Below, piece by piece: positions 34,145-41,797 of a DNA stretch of 64,000 bases. Position 1 is the first letter of the stretch. Every line of letters begins with the position of its first letter. Made by a program: the position numbers and the translations under genes. A model generated the notes under the pieces. The model was not told the origin of the DNA. It did no database searches and worked only from the letters and a program-made list of their open reading frames with translations. The DNA is from an uncultured Bacilli bacterium (lineage in GTDB: Bacteria; Bacillota_I; Bacilli_A; RF39; UBA660), in the NCBI GenBank assembly GCA_934096075.1, contig CAKOLN010000005.1, forward strand, positions 1 through 64,000, written 5' to 3'.

Positions 34145-35258
34145 AGAATGTATGCTCCTTTACTTTAGTATCAGTTTTATTAGCAGTAATTGTTGCAATA
34201 TTTTTCCTATCAATATATCTTTCACTCATGGATGAATTTCTTTTTTCAAATACATTTGTTATTGTTTTGTTTCCAAACACTTTTTTTAGATAATTAGTCT
34301 TTTCAGTTATATCATCAAATATCATAAAGTTATTCGTAATTAAATCATATTTTAAGTTTTCTACCCAGTTAAAAAACGCCTCTTGCCTTTCTGGATATAT
34401 TTTCCATTTATCAGCAAAATTTTCATTTTTATTAACAGGATTTGGAATAACATAATTTCCGTTAGAGTCTATTTCTATGTACTCTTCATACGATGTACAA
34501 AACTTATCAATTAAATCCAAAATACTTTCATTTCCAGAATACATTTTCCCAACTAAAGTCGTTATTATAATTGATATTGGTTTACATTCTTTTTCTTCAT
34601 CAGTAGCATTAGCATATTGTATATCTCTATGTCTTTTTAATATTTGAATTGCTTTTTGAAGAGTAGTTCTAATTCCAAAATTTCTCAAATCTTCAACTTT
34701 ATTTGAGAATTGTCGATTCTTTATTCTATATAAATTTCTTCGTTCGTTCTCTTGTAATTTATCAAACCAATCTGCATATGCTTCAGGATTAGATACCATA
34801 TATTTATAGCTGTTATTCTCTTTATGTGTTATTTTTATTGATTTGTCAGTTATGTTATTTGGTATTGATGGCAATATATCCATATGAAAATGTGAATCAT
34901 CAGAATAATTTAATGTCCAACACCTTTTTCCCTCATCAGCTAACATTTTTTTATATCTTTCACTTTTCTTTAAAGCATTACCAACTAATTCTTTTAAATC
35001 TTTTGGAGAATCAAAATTGTTATGTATTTTACAAACAGCATCTAAATCATAATCATCATCATCGCCTATAGGTTTTATTAAAGTTCCAAGATTCATTGAT
35101 CCTTGTGGATAAACTTCAACAGGGTATTCAATATTGTTTTCCAAAAATTCTCCTAATGCTTTATAACTCCTTTTTGCATTTTCAAACACACTATCTGATA
35201 TATTGAGTTCTTCTGCTATATTTTCATAAATCTCGTTTATTATTTCTTTATCTTTCAT
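34134..35258 (-). CDS. CD-NTase (cGAS/DncV-like nucleotidyltransferase), CBASS sensor
   Basis: A 374-residue enzyme with the polymerase-beta-type core. QGSMNLGT holds the Gly53-Ser54 pair, Asp71-x-Asp73 lies in DDYDLDAVC, and the third carboxylate Asp127 is in HFHMDILPSIP. CD-NTases make cyclic di- or trinucleotides on phage infection; the product here is unknown. The chain ends FFGK, so the expected C-terminal glycine for E2 linkage is followed by one Lys. AAGGAGG places the start at 35258. It is the first gene of a three-gene overlapping operon with the E2-like and membrane proteins. Confidence 0.85.
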   Translation of the reverse strand: MKDKEIINEIYENIAEELNISDSVFENAKRSYKALGEFLENNIEYPVEVYPQGSMNLGTLIKPIGDDDDYDLDAVCKIHNNFDSPKDLKELVGNALKKSERYKKMLADEGKRCWTLNYSDDSHFHMDILPSIPNNITDKSIKITHKENNSYKYMVSNPEAYADWFDKLQENERRNLYRIKNRQFSNKVEDLRNFGIRTTLQKAIQILKRHRDIQYANATDEEKECKPISIIITTLVGKMYSGNESILDLIDKFCTSYEEYIEIDSNGNYVIPNPVNKNENFADKWKIYPERQEAFFNWVENLKYDLITNNFMIFDDITEKTNYLKKVFGNKTITNVFEKRNSSMSERYIDRKNIATITANKTDTKVKEHTFFGK

Positions 35259-35390
35259 CTTTAGCCTCCTTATCATAATAAACAAAAGAGGCAACACCAA
35301 CCACCATTTAAAGCGGTTTATTCAAGTAAATAAAAATACATATTGATCTTCTTCCTAGTTAGAATATGTAAACCAATATGCACTACATTT

Positions 35391-35396
35391 ATTATA
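35391..35396 (-). promoter_or_regulatory. -10 box of the CBASS operon
   Basis: TTG-TATAAT on the minus strand with no strong -35. It predicts a leader of about 125 nt in which CATATTG/CAATATG can pair. It overlaps the opposing promoter at 35400-35428. Confidence 0.45.
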
Positions 35397-35399
35397 CAA

Positions 35400-35428
35400 T
35401 TGACTTTTAAAATCATTTTGTGTTAATA
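35400..35428 (+). promoter_or_regulatory. Rightward promoter of a candidate small RNA
   Basis: TTGACT (35400-35405), a 17-bp spacer and TTAATA (35423-35428), back to back with the CBASS promoter. Confidence 0.45.
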
Positions 35429-35434
35429 TTAATA

Positions 35435-35560
35435 TAGGAATTGATTTATTCATTCATTCAATTCTCCAAATATTTCTTTTAAATATTTGCTTTTTAATTT
35501 ATTGGGTAGTTGGGTGCTACCTATAAGGAAATATGCTTTTGCTCTTAAGCATATTTTTTT
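35435..35560 (+). ncRNA. Candidate structured RNA beside the CBASS operon
   Basis: About 125 bases without an ORF form four successive stem-loops: GAATTGA/TCAATTC, AAATATTT/AAATATTT, GGTAG/CTACC, and the terminator AATATGCTT/AAGCATATT at 35530-35555 with seven T residues. A promoter-like sequence precedes it. It is transcribed away from the CBASS operon. I know of no matching family. Confidence 0.45.
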
Positions 35561-35568
35561 GTCGTTTA

Positions 35569-35651
35569 TTGACATACGTTCCTTATAAGGACAATATACC
35601 ACAAAAATGTGTTATTAGCAATAGAAATGCATCAGTGCTAATTGTTTTTTT
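35569..35651 (+). promoter_or_regulatory. Promoter-palindrome-terminator unit at the element end
   Basis: TTGACA (35569-35574) is followed by the perfect palindrome TCCTTATAAGGA (35580-35591) in the spacer, which looks like an operator. A weak CAATAT -10 follows, and then a terminator ATTAGCA/TGCTAAT (35614-35642) with a T-run. The predicted RNA is about 45 nt. Confidence 0.4.
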
Positions 35652-35664
35652 ATTTAAATTGTTA

Positions 35665-35689
35665 AAAAGATACTTTTTCAAGTATCTTT
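35665..35689. terminator. Terminator hairpin, copy 2 of a repeated sequence
   Basis: AAAGATACTT-TTTC-AAGTATCTTT, matching the hairpin at 32878-32902 over at least 22 bases. The two copies bracket the CBASS operon. Confidence 0.7.
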
Positions 35690-35736
35690 AAACTTTTGCA
35701 TTTATTATTATTCATAGTCATTCACTTATTTTGGAT

Positions 35737-35787
35737 TTATCCTATTCCTCCATGCCCAGCATCAATAACAACACCTTTTAACGCCAT
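35737..35787 (-). pseudogene. 5' fragment of the split LysM amidase gene
   Basis: With AGGTGA before the ATG at 35787, the frame reads MALKGVVIDAGHGG and then runs into element sequence and stops (IG, TAA at 35737). This is the N-terminal zinc-ligand strand of Amidase_3 enzymes and continues in frame in the fragment at 25228-26595 once the element is removed. Confidence 0.88.
35747..35751. other. Attachment site core, right junction of the element
   Basis: The second CCTCC core. Right of it is amidase sequence (ATGCCCAGCATC); left of it is element sequence (TTTATCCTATT). Confidence 0.85.
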
Positions 35788-35904
35788 TTAAATCACCTAG
35801 TTTATTGTATGATTTATTAGAAAAAAAGTTAATTTTATTAAATCTAAATCGCCTATGATATTTGATTTTATAAATTATATTATACGAATTTAACATTTAA
35901 TCAA

Positions 35905-36005
35905 AAAAAGGTTGACAAAACAACCCTTTTAGTTTAGTATATAGACTTACCAATTCACTTATAGGCGAATTGGTGCTAGTATCACACTAGCCAACCCCTT
36001 TTTAT
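35905..36005. other. Compact multi-hairpin element of unknown role
   Basis: Three stem-loops lie in about 100 bp: GGTTG/CAACC (35910-35925), ACCAATTC/GAATTGGT (35949-35974) and GCTAGT/ACTAGC (35975-35991). T-runs flank it on both strands. Read rightward it has a TTGACA-17-TAGTAT promoter (35912-35940); read leftward it ends in CAACC plus seven T residues. It may be a small RNA, a terminator pair, or a miniature repeat. A further GGATTGC/GCAATCC hairpin lies at 36016-36039, next to the nifJ stop. Confidence 0.5.
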
Positions 36006-36049
36006 TCTTTTTTCCGGATTGCTCTCAGGGGGGCAATCCTTTTATTATG

Positions 36050-39000
36050 TTATTTTTTAGATATGTTTACATAGTATTCATATCTTTTTTTTGCATTCCT
36101 CATATGCTCTGCATATAACTTATTATAATCTTCTTTATTAATCTCCTGTAAATTCTTATATCTCATTTCTTTTTCAAAAACAGTTTCATATAAACTAAAA
36201 TTAGGTTCTTTAGAATCAATTGTTAACTTATCTTCATCAGGATTATATCTCATCAAAATATTATATCCACTTTCTACCAACAATTTTTGTTCATCAATAC
36301 TATTTTTTAACCCACCTCTTATACCATGTGCAATACAAGGACTATAAGCAATAATAACACTAGGCCCATTATGTTCATTAGCCTCTTTAAATGCCTTAAT
36401 AGTTTGCATATCATTAGCCCCGGCACTAATACTTGCAACATAACAATTAGGTATATCCATAGCTACCTTAAATAAATCTTTCTTAGGTTTCAATTTACCA
36501 TAACTAGAAAACTCAGCTATTGCCCCAATTCTAGTTGATTTAGATGTCTGACCACCAGTATTAGAATAAACTTCAGTATCTAAAACCAAAACTTTAACAT
36601 TATCACCACTTCTAAGAACATGATCAAGTCCACCATAACCAATATCATATGCCCATCCATCTCCACCTACTATCCAAACCTTTCTAGAAGGTATATAATC
36701 TAACAAACTTCTAAGCTCACTTGGTATACTAGATTGACTTAATTTTTCCTTTACTTCATTAGTAATATTTACATCTTCACTATTATCTATCCATAACTTA
36801 TAAGTATCTTTTACCTCTTTACTAACCTCATCCTTAGTTTCTATCATAATCTCTTTTATTCTATTTCTAGCATTCTTATACCCAGTATAAATTCCATATC
36901 CAAACTCAGCATTATCTTCAAAAAGAGAACTTATCCATGGTGTTTTATAAGGTGTACAAGGTAAACTTGCTCCATAAATAGAACTACATCCAGTAGCGTT
37001 ACTAATAACTATTTCTCCCTTAAATAAACTTGTTAAAGTCTTTAAATAAACAGTCTCACCACAACCAGCACAAGCACCAGGAAACTCTAAATCAGGCTTA
37101 ATAAATCCAAGTCCTTTAACACTAAACTTAGAAAAATGTTCATCATTACAAACATTATCTTTAAAATAGTCACAAATCATATCTTCATCTTTAATAGGAC
37201 TACCCATTACTAAAGCCTTCTCTCCATTCTTTCCAGGACAAACCTTAGAACACAATGTACATCCAGTACAATTATCACTATTAATACTTATGTAAAATCC
37301 TTTATTCTCTTCTCCCATACTTTTAATGGTTTCTTCCTTCTTAATAGGACTTCTATTTACATCCTCTTCTGTCAAAGAAACAGGTTTAATAACTGAATGT
37401 GGACAAATGAATGCACACTTATTACATTGAATACAATTTTCTTTACACCAATTAGGTACTAAATTAGATATTTTTCTCTTATCAGAAGCACTACTTCCAC
37501 CTTCAAAAGTACCATCTTCATGATTAATAAAATCACTAACTTTAAGCATATTACCTCTTCTAATAATCATCTTGTCAATCATAGTGTAATCTTTATCTTC
37601 TTCACTTTCAAAAGTTAATACTTTCTTATCAAATTCTCTTAAATAATCAATACTCTCATCTATAGCATTTATATTATTTAAAACAACATCATTACCCTTA
37701 TCACTATAAGTCTTTCTTACCATTTCTTTAAACTTAACTAAATCTTCTCCACTAAGTCCAAGCATTTTTAATATATAGAAAGAGATAACATTATTAATTT
37801 TACCATTCAAATTATATTTCTTAGATAAACTATCAGCATCACTTATAAAAACTTTAATATTATTATTTTTAATAATTTCTTTCATCTTTAATGTCATACA
37901 CTTATTAAGATCAATATCATTCATACTAGTATTAATAAGTAGAATACCATTGTTTTTAATACCTTCTAATAAATCATATTTACTCAAATAAGAATCTTTA
38001 GAAACTACAACTAAATTAGGACTTGTCAAATAATAAGGAGCATTTATTTTATTTTTACTAATTCTTAAATGACTAATTGTAACTCCACCACTTTTTTTAG
38101 AATCATATTCAAAATACCCCTGTACATAATTTTCAGGTTTACTTCCAATTACTTTAATTATATTCTTACTAGCACTTACCATTCCATCTGAACCAAAACC
38201 AAACACTTTAATTTCTCTATAATCAGTTTTAAGATTATATTCTTTAACAGTTAAACTAGTATTAGTAACATCATCTATAATACCTAATGTAAAATGATCT
38301 TTCATTTTCATTTTTTCCATATTATCAAATACTGCTTTAATATCCTCTGGTCCAACATTTTTACTAGATAAACCATATCTTCCACCTACTATATCAATGT
38401 TTTCTCCCTTTAAAGACATAACAACATCTAAATAAAGTGGTTCAGCTAAACTACCTGCTTCTTTAGTTCTATCAAGTACTGTAATTTTTTCAACGCTTTT
38501 AGGTAAAACATTTAAGAAATATTTAGAACTCCAAGGCCTATAAAGTCTAACAACAATAACCCCTGTACTATAACCATTATTATTTAAATCATCCACCACA
38601 CTTCTAATAGTATCTGTAACGCTTCCCATAGCTACAATAACATGTTTAGCATTCCTATCTCCATAATAGTTAAATGGTTTATAGTTTTCACCACTAATTT
38701 CATTTATATCTTCCATATATTTATTTACTATATCAGGTAACTCTTCATAATATTTATTTCTAACTTCTGTATTTTGAAAATAAACATCTTCAGTTTCACT
38801 ACATCCTCTTGTAATACTTTTACCTATATTTAAACTATTATTTCTAAATCTATATACACTTTCCATATCTATTAATGGTTTTATATCATCACTTTCTAAA
38901 GTATATATTTTATTTAATTCATGACTTGTTCTAAATCCATCAAAAAAGTGTAAAAAAGGTACTCTTCCCTTGATACTGGATAAATGACTAACTAATGCTA

Positions 39001-39451
39001 AATTATATGCATCCTGAACAGAAGCACTACTTAAGATAGCGAAACCTGTACTTCTAGTACTATATATATCTTGATGATCTCCAAATATAGATAATGCATG
39101 TGTAGATAAACTTCTAGCTGCCACATGAATAACACCAGGTAAAAGTTCTCCAGCCATCTTATACATACTAGGTATCATTAATAATAATCCTTGACTAGCA
39201 GTAAATGTAGTTGCAAGTCTACCACTTTGTAAAGCCCCATGCATCATTGCACTAGCACCTGCTTCACTTTGCATTTCAATAACACTTACTTTTTCATTAA
39301 ATATATTTTTTCTCCCCATACTTGCCCATTTATCACACATAGTCGCCATAGCGCTAGAAGGGGTTATTGGATAAATCCCACTTACTTCTGTAAAATTATA
39401 AGCAGCAGTCAAACATGCTTCATTTCCATCCATTACACTTGTTATTTTCAT
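36050..39451 (-). CDS. nifJ: Pyruvate:ferredoxin (flavodoxin) oxidoreductase
   Basis: A 1,133-residue single-chain enzyme that converts pyruvate and CoA to acetyl-CoA, CO2 and reduced ferredoxin in anaerobes. Visible domains run in order: an N-terminal pyrimidine-binding-type domain with YPITPSSAM, domain II with QSEAGASAMMHGAL, and the gamma domain. A two-cluster ferredoxin domain follows (CIQCNKCAFICP at about 670 and CTGCTLCSKVCPG at about 730). Next come the cluster-binding GACAGCGET segment and the thiamine-diphosphate site GGDGWAYDIGYGGLDH near 930, with SNTGGQTSKSTR. The length is slightly below the usual 1,170-1,200. It stands as a single gene. Confidence 0.95.
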   Translation of the reverse strand: MKITSVMDGNEACLTAAYNFTEVSGIYPITPSSAMATMCDKWASMGRKNIFNEKVSVIEMQSEAGASAMMHGALQSGRLATTFTASQGLLLMIPSMYKMAGELLPGVIHVAARSLSTHALSIFGDHQDIYSTRSTGFAILSSASVQDAYNLALVSHLSSIKGRVPFLHFFDGFRTSHELNKIYTLESDDIKPLIDMESVYRFRNNSLNIGKSITRGCSETEDVYFQNTEVRNKYYEELPDIVNKYMEDINEISGENYKPFNYYGDRNAKHVIVAMGSVTDTIRSVVDDLNNNGYSTGVIVVRLYRPWSSKYFLNVLPKSVEKITVLDRTKEAGSLAEPLYLDVVMSLKGENIDIVGGRYGLSSKNVGPEDIKAVFDNMEKMKMKDHFTLGIIDDVTNTSLTVKEYNLKTDYREIKVFGFGSDGMVSASKNIIKVIGSKPENYVQGYFEYDSKKSGGVTISHLRISKNKINAPYYLTSPNLVVVSKDSYLSKYDLLEGIKNNGILLINTSMNDIDLNKCMTLKMKEIIKNNNIKVFISDADSLSKKYNLNGKINNVISFYILKMLGLSGEDLVKFKEMVRKTYSDKGNDVVLNNINAIDESIDYLREFDKKVLTFESEEDKDYTMIDKMIIRRGNMLKVSDFINHEDGTFEGGSSASDKRKISNLVPNWCKENCIQCNKCAFICPHSVIKPVSLTEEDVNRSPIKKEETIKSMGEENKGFYISINSDNCTGCTLCSKVCPGKNGEKALVMGSPIKDEDMICDYFKDNVCNDEHFSKFSVKGLGFIKPDLEFPGACAGCGETVYLKTLTSLFKGEIVISNATGCSSIYGASLPCTPYKTPWISSLFEDNAEFGYGIYTGYKNARNRIKEIMIETKDEVSKEVKDTYKLWIDNSEDVNITNEVKEKLSQSSIPSELRSLLDYIPSRKVWIVGGDGWAYDIGYGGLDHVLRSGDNVKVLVLDTEVYSNTGGQTSKSTRIGAIAEFSSYGKLKPKKDLFKVAMDIPNCYVASISAGANDMQTIKAFKEANEHNGPSVIIAYSPCIAHGIRGGLKNSIDEQKLLVESGYNILMRYNPDEDKLTIDSKEPNFSLYETVFEKEMRYKNLQEINKEDYNKLYAEHMRNAKKRYEYYVNISKK

Positions 39452-39546
39452 CTTATCACCTATCCTAAAATAATTTTACCAAATTTTTAATAAAAAGTCT
39501 TTATAAGGTATTAAAATAATATAAATTTATAATTATTGTTAATGCA

Positions 39547-39601
39547 TTGCATATTTTTCATACGAATATTTGCACACATTTGCATATTTTTCATACGAAT
39601 A
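39547..39601. repeat. Two phased 22-bp direct repeats upstream of nifJ
   Basis: TTGCATATTTTTCATACGAATA occurs exactly at 39547-39568 and 39580-39601, 33 bp apart start to start, about three helical turns. They lie roughly 95-150 bp upstream of the nifJ start, a layout expected for binding sites of a dimeric regulator. The rest of 39452-39546 holds A+T-rich promoter sequence. Confidence 0.75.
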
Positions 39602-39613
39602 ACTTTAACTTAA

Positions 39614-39636
39614 TAAAAAAAGACTCTAAAGTCTTA
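39614..39636 (-). terminator. Terminator of the surface-glycan cluster
   Basis: Minus-strand AAGACT-TTAG-AGTCTT followed by seven T residues, at the end of the Alg13-like gene. Confidence 0.85.
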
Positions 39637-40122
39637 ATTATTATCAATAAAATTCTCTATAAGTTTTACCATATTATTAGTATTACTCTTATACTTTTTA
39701 TTTTTAAATTTCTTAGAATCTTCTATAGCCTTCTTTAAATCCTTTGGATCATAACAAGGAATAATAAATCCCATTTTAGCAAATTGTTTAATAATTTGTA
39801 ATTGATGATCATTAACAGCTTCCTTATACTTTGCTAGTCTTGGACAAGCAATTACAACTTTACCATTATTTATTCCATCAGTTATAGTACCTACTCCACC
39901 ATGCGCTATTATAAGACTTGCCTCACTTACTATCTTTTTAAATTCATCCATTGGAAGTAAATTAAACATTTTCATATTTTTAGACTTAAACTTAGTTTTA
40001 CCACATTGCACTATTACTTCTTCTTTAATAGTACCATCAAATATGCACTTATCAACTGCCTTCAAAAGCCTATCAAATGGTGCATCTTGTGTACCTACAG
40101 TTACAAATATCAATATATCCAC
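39634..40122 (-). CDS. Alg13/PssE-like glycosyltransferase catalytic subunit
   Basis: A 162-residue protein of the GT28 C-terminal type: IFVTVGTQDAPFDRLLKAVD at the start, IVQCGKTKF, and the UDP-sugar-binding IIAHGGVGTITDGINNGK with CPRLAKYKEAVNDHQ. This is the Alg13/PssE pattern. Such proteins work only with a membrane-bound Alg14-type partner, and that partner domain is fused to the C-terminus of the protein encoded just upstream, whose gene overlaps this one by 13 bp. It adds the second sugar on a lipid-linked intermediate. Confidence 0.85.
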   Translation of the reverse strand: MDILIFVTVGTQDAPFDRLLKAVDKCIFDGTIKEEVIVQCGKTKFKSKNMKMFNLLPMDEFKKIVSEASLIIAHGGVGTITDGINNGKVVIACPRLAKYKEAVNDHQLQIIKQFAKMGFIIPCYDPKDLKKAIEDSKKFKNKKYKSNTNNMVKLIENFIDNN

Positions 40123-41711
40123 CCCCCAAATGTTGCATCAGGATAATTATCTAACATACTTTCCCATTGAACTATAAACAAATCAGCAAATTTATAAACT
40201 AAACTACCTGTTATAGTCTTTGTTTCACTATTAGCGAATGTTTCTATAAAAATTATCTTACTACCTAAAATATGTCCTAATAAACACATTGGTCCAGCTG
40301 TATGTGCTCCAGTAGAAATAATATATTGTGGTCTAAACTTAATATAATAATATAAACTTCTAAATGAATTCATAATTATCTTAAACACATAAGTAAACAT
40401 ATGCTTTCTAGTTCCAAAAATCATCATTCCTACTTTTTTTCTACCATACTTATTCTTAAGATTTCTATTAGACTCAGTATTCTCAGTAATTAAAAAATAA
40501 TTATACTTATTAAACATACTCTTAAGCATTAACATTTCATTTAAATGTCCACCAGTACTAGATATAAACATAACTCTTTTTCTACTACAATTACCTACTT
40601 CTTTTAATAAAGATAACCACTCTTTTTTTATGACATCAGGAGTATATTCTTCAACACTTTTCTTAGCATTATTGGCAAATCTTTTTAATACTTTATTATT
40701 ATTTAATAAATCTATAACACACTTAGCAAACTCTTCTTTATTTCTATCCTTAATTAAGATACCTTTTCCATCACTTAAAAGAACTCTAGGTCCAACAGAA
40801 GAATCAAAAGCAACTACTGGTACTCCCATATTCATTGATTCTAATATTACTAATCCAAAACTTTCAACTAAACTAGTCATGCAAAATATACTAGACTTTA
40901 AAAGTTCACTTCTAATCTCTTCTTGGTTTAAGAAACCAGTTAATCTAATATTATTCTCTAACTTAAGTTCTTTAATTCTATTTTGAATATTTTCTTTCTC
41001 TTCTCCGTCACCTACTAAAGTTAACTTAACATCTTTATCCATTTTAACTATAATAGACATTATATCAATTAAATCAATAAAACCTTTTTCCTTAGAAAGT
41101 CTACCTACCGCTATAATATTCTTAGTACTTAAATCACTCTTTTCCTTAGATATTTCATCTATAAAATTATTTATACTTACAGCTTTAAGTCCTATCTCTT
41201 TTCTATAAATATCTCTTATTTCACTATTAACTAAAACTAATCTATCATAATTAGTAGTGCTCTTAATTAATTCCTTCTTATATTTTTTACTAGGATAATT
41301 ATGATCCGTTGCTATTAATTTAATATTACTTTTCTTAAGTATTTTATTAGCTAACTTAGTTTCATATGTTCTAGTAGTAATCAAATAATCAGTATCTAAC
41401 TCTTTAAGTGCTTTCTTAGTTCTAGATTTCTTCAATCTTAATATTTTAACTGCCTTAAATAATTCAGTTATTAATTTAAAATATTTCTTTCTTCTAATAC
41501 ATTTTTTTATCTCATCTTTATTAGGTCCACCATCTATTAAATATGTAATTTTTATCTTATTATTTATATTGAATGATGGTACTTCTTTAAGCTTATATGT
41601 AATAATCATTTCTATTTCATAATCATCACATAACATTTTACTTAAACTAGAAATATACTTTTCTATTCCACCTACACCTAAATGTAAAGACAATATTGTA
41701 ATTTTCTTCAT
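40110..41711 (-). CDS. GT4 glycosyltransferase fused to an Alg14/PssD-like domain
   Basis: A 533-residue protein. Residues 1-370 are a GT4 enzyme: GVGGIEKYISSLSKML at the acceptor side, VGRLSKEKGF, and SIFCMTSLVESFGLVILESM with the E-x7-E-type motif. From about 377 a second domain begins with VMFISSTGGHLNEML and includes GTRKHMFTYVFKI and QYIISTGAHTAGPMCLLG, the pattern of Alg14/PssD. Alg14 anchors Alg13 to the membrane. Fusing two successive glycosyltransferase activities in one chain is uncommon. It is followed by the Alg13-like gene with overlap. Confidence 0.85.
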   Translation of the reverse strand: MKKITILSLHLGVGGIEKYISSLSKMLCDDYEIEMIITYKLKEVPSFNINNKIKITYLIDGGPNKDEIKKCIRRKKYFKLITELFKAVKILRLKKSRTKKALKELDTDYLITTRTYETKLANKILKKSNIKLIATDHNYPSKKYKKELIKSTTNYDRLVLVNSEIRDIYRKEIGLKAVSINNFIDEISKEKSDLSTKNIIAVGRLSKEKGFIDLIDIMSIIVKMDKDVKLTLVGDGEEKENIQNRIKELKLENNIRLTGFLNQEEIRSELLKSSIFCMTSLVESFGLVILESMNMGVPVVAFDSSVGPRVLLSDGKGILIKDRNKEEFAKCVIDLLNNNKVLKRFANNAKKSVEEYTPDVIKKEWLSLLKEVGNCSRKRVMFISSTGGHLNEMLMLKSMFNKYNYFLITENTESNRNLKNKYGRKKVGMMIFGTRKHMFTYVFKIIMNSFRSLYYYIKFRPQYIISTGAHTAGPMCLLGHILGSKIIFIETFANSETKTITGSLVYKFADLFIVQWESMLDNYPDATFGGWIY

Positions 41712-41757
41712 AATACTCCTCTTGTTAATATTATACCATGCAATAGTAATAATATTT

Positions 41758-41797
41758 AAAAAAAATAAAATTCTATTAAAATTTTATTTTAAGTATA
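41758..41797 (-). terminator. Terminator of pssA
   Basis: Minus-strand AATAAAATT/AATTTTATT stem followed by TTTTTTT; it overlaps the end of the coding region. Confidence 0.7.

Larger units (their letters stand above)
26591..35751. mobile_element. Serine-recombinase integrative mobilizable element carrying a CBASS-like operon
   Basis: The 9,156-bp element is bounded by CCTCC cores that split the amidase gene. In order it carries DUF4160, a large serine recombinase, a small ORF, two HTH proteins, an XRE regulator, an oriT-like site, an unknown protein, a MobV relaxase and the three-gene CD-NTase operon. No type IV secretion genes are present, so it would need a helper for transfer. The reconstructed empty site reads GCATGGAGGTTCGGATCC on the coding strand, which encodes the conserved His-Gly-Gly-Ser-Asp of the amidase. 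The circular junction would be TTTATCCTATT-CCTCC-GTGTCGGGG. Confidence 0.88.

Noticed and set aside
39547..39601. Possible small CRISPR array upstream of nifJ
   Set aside because: Only two repeats of 22 bp with an 11-bp gap and no cas genes. The geometry fits regulator sites instead.
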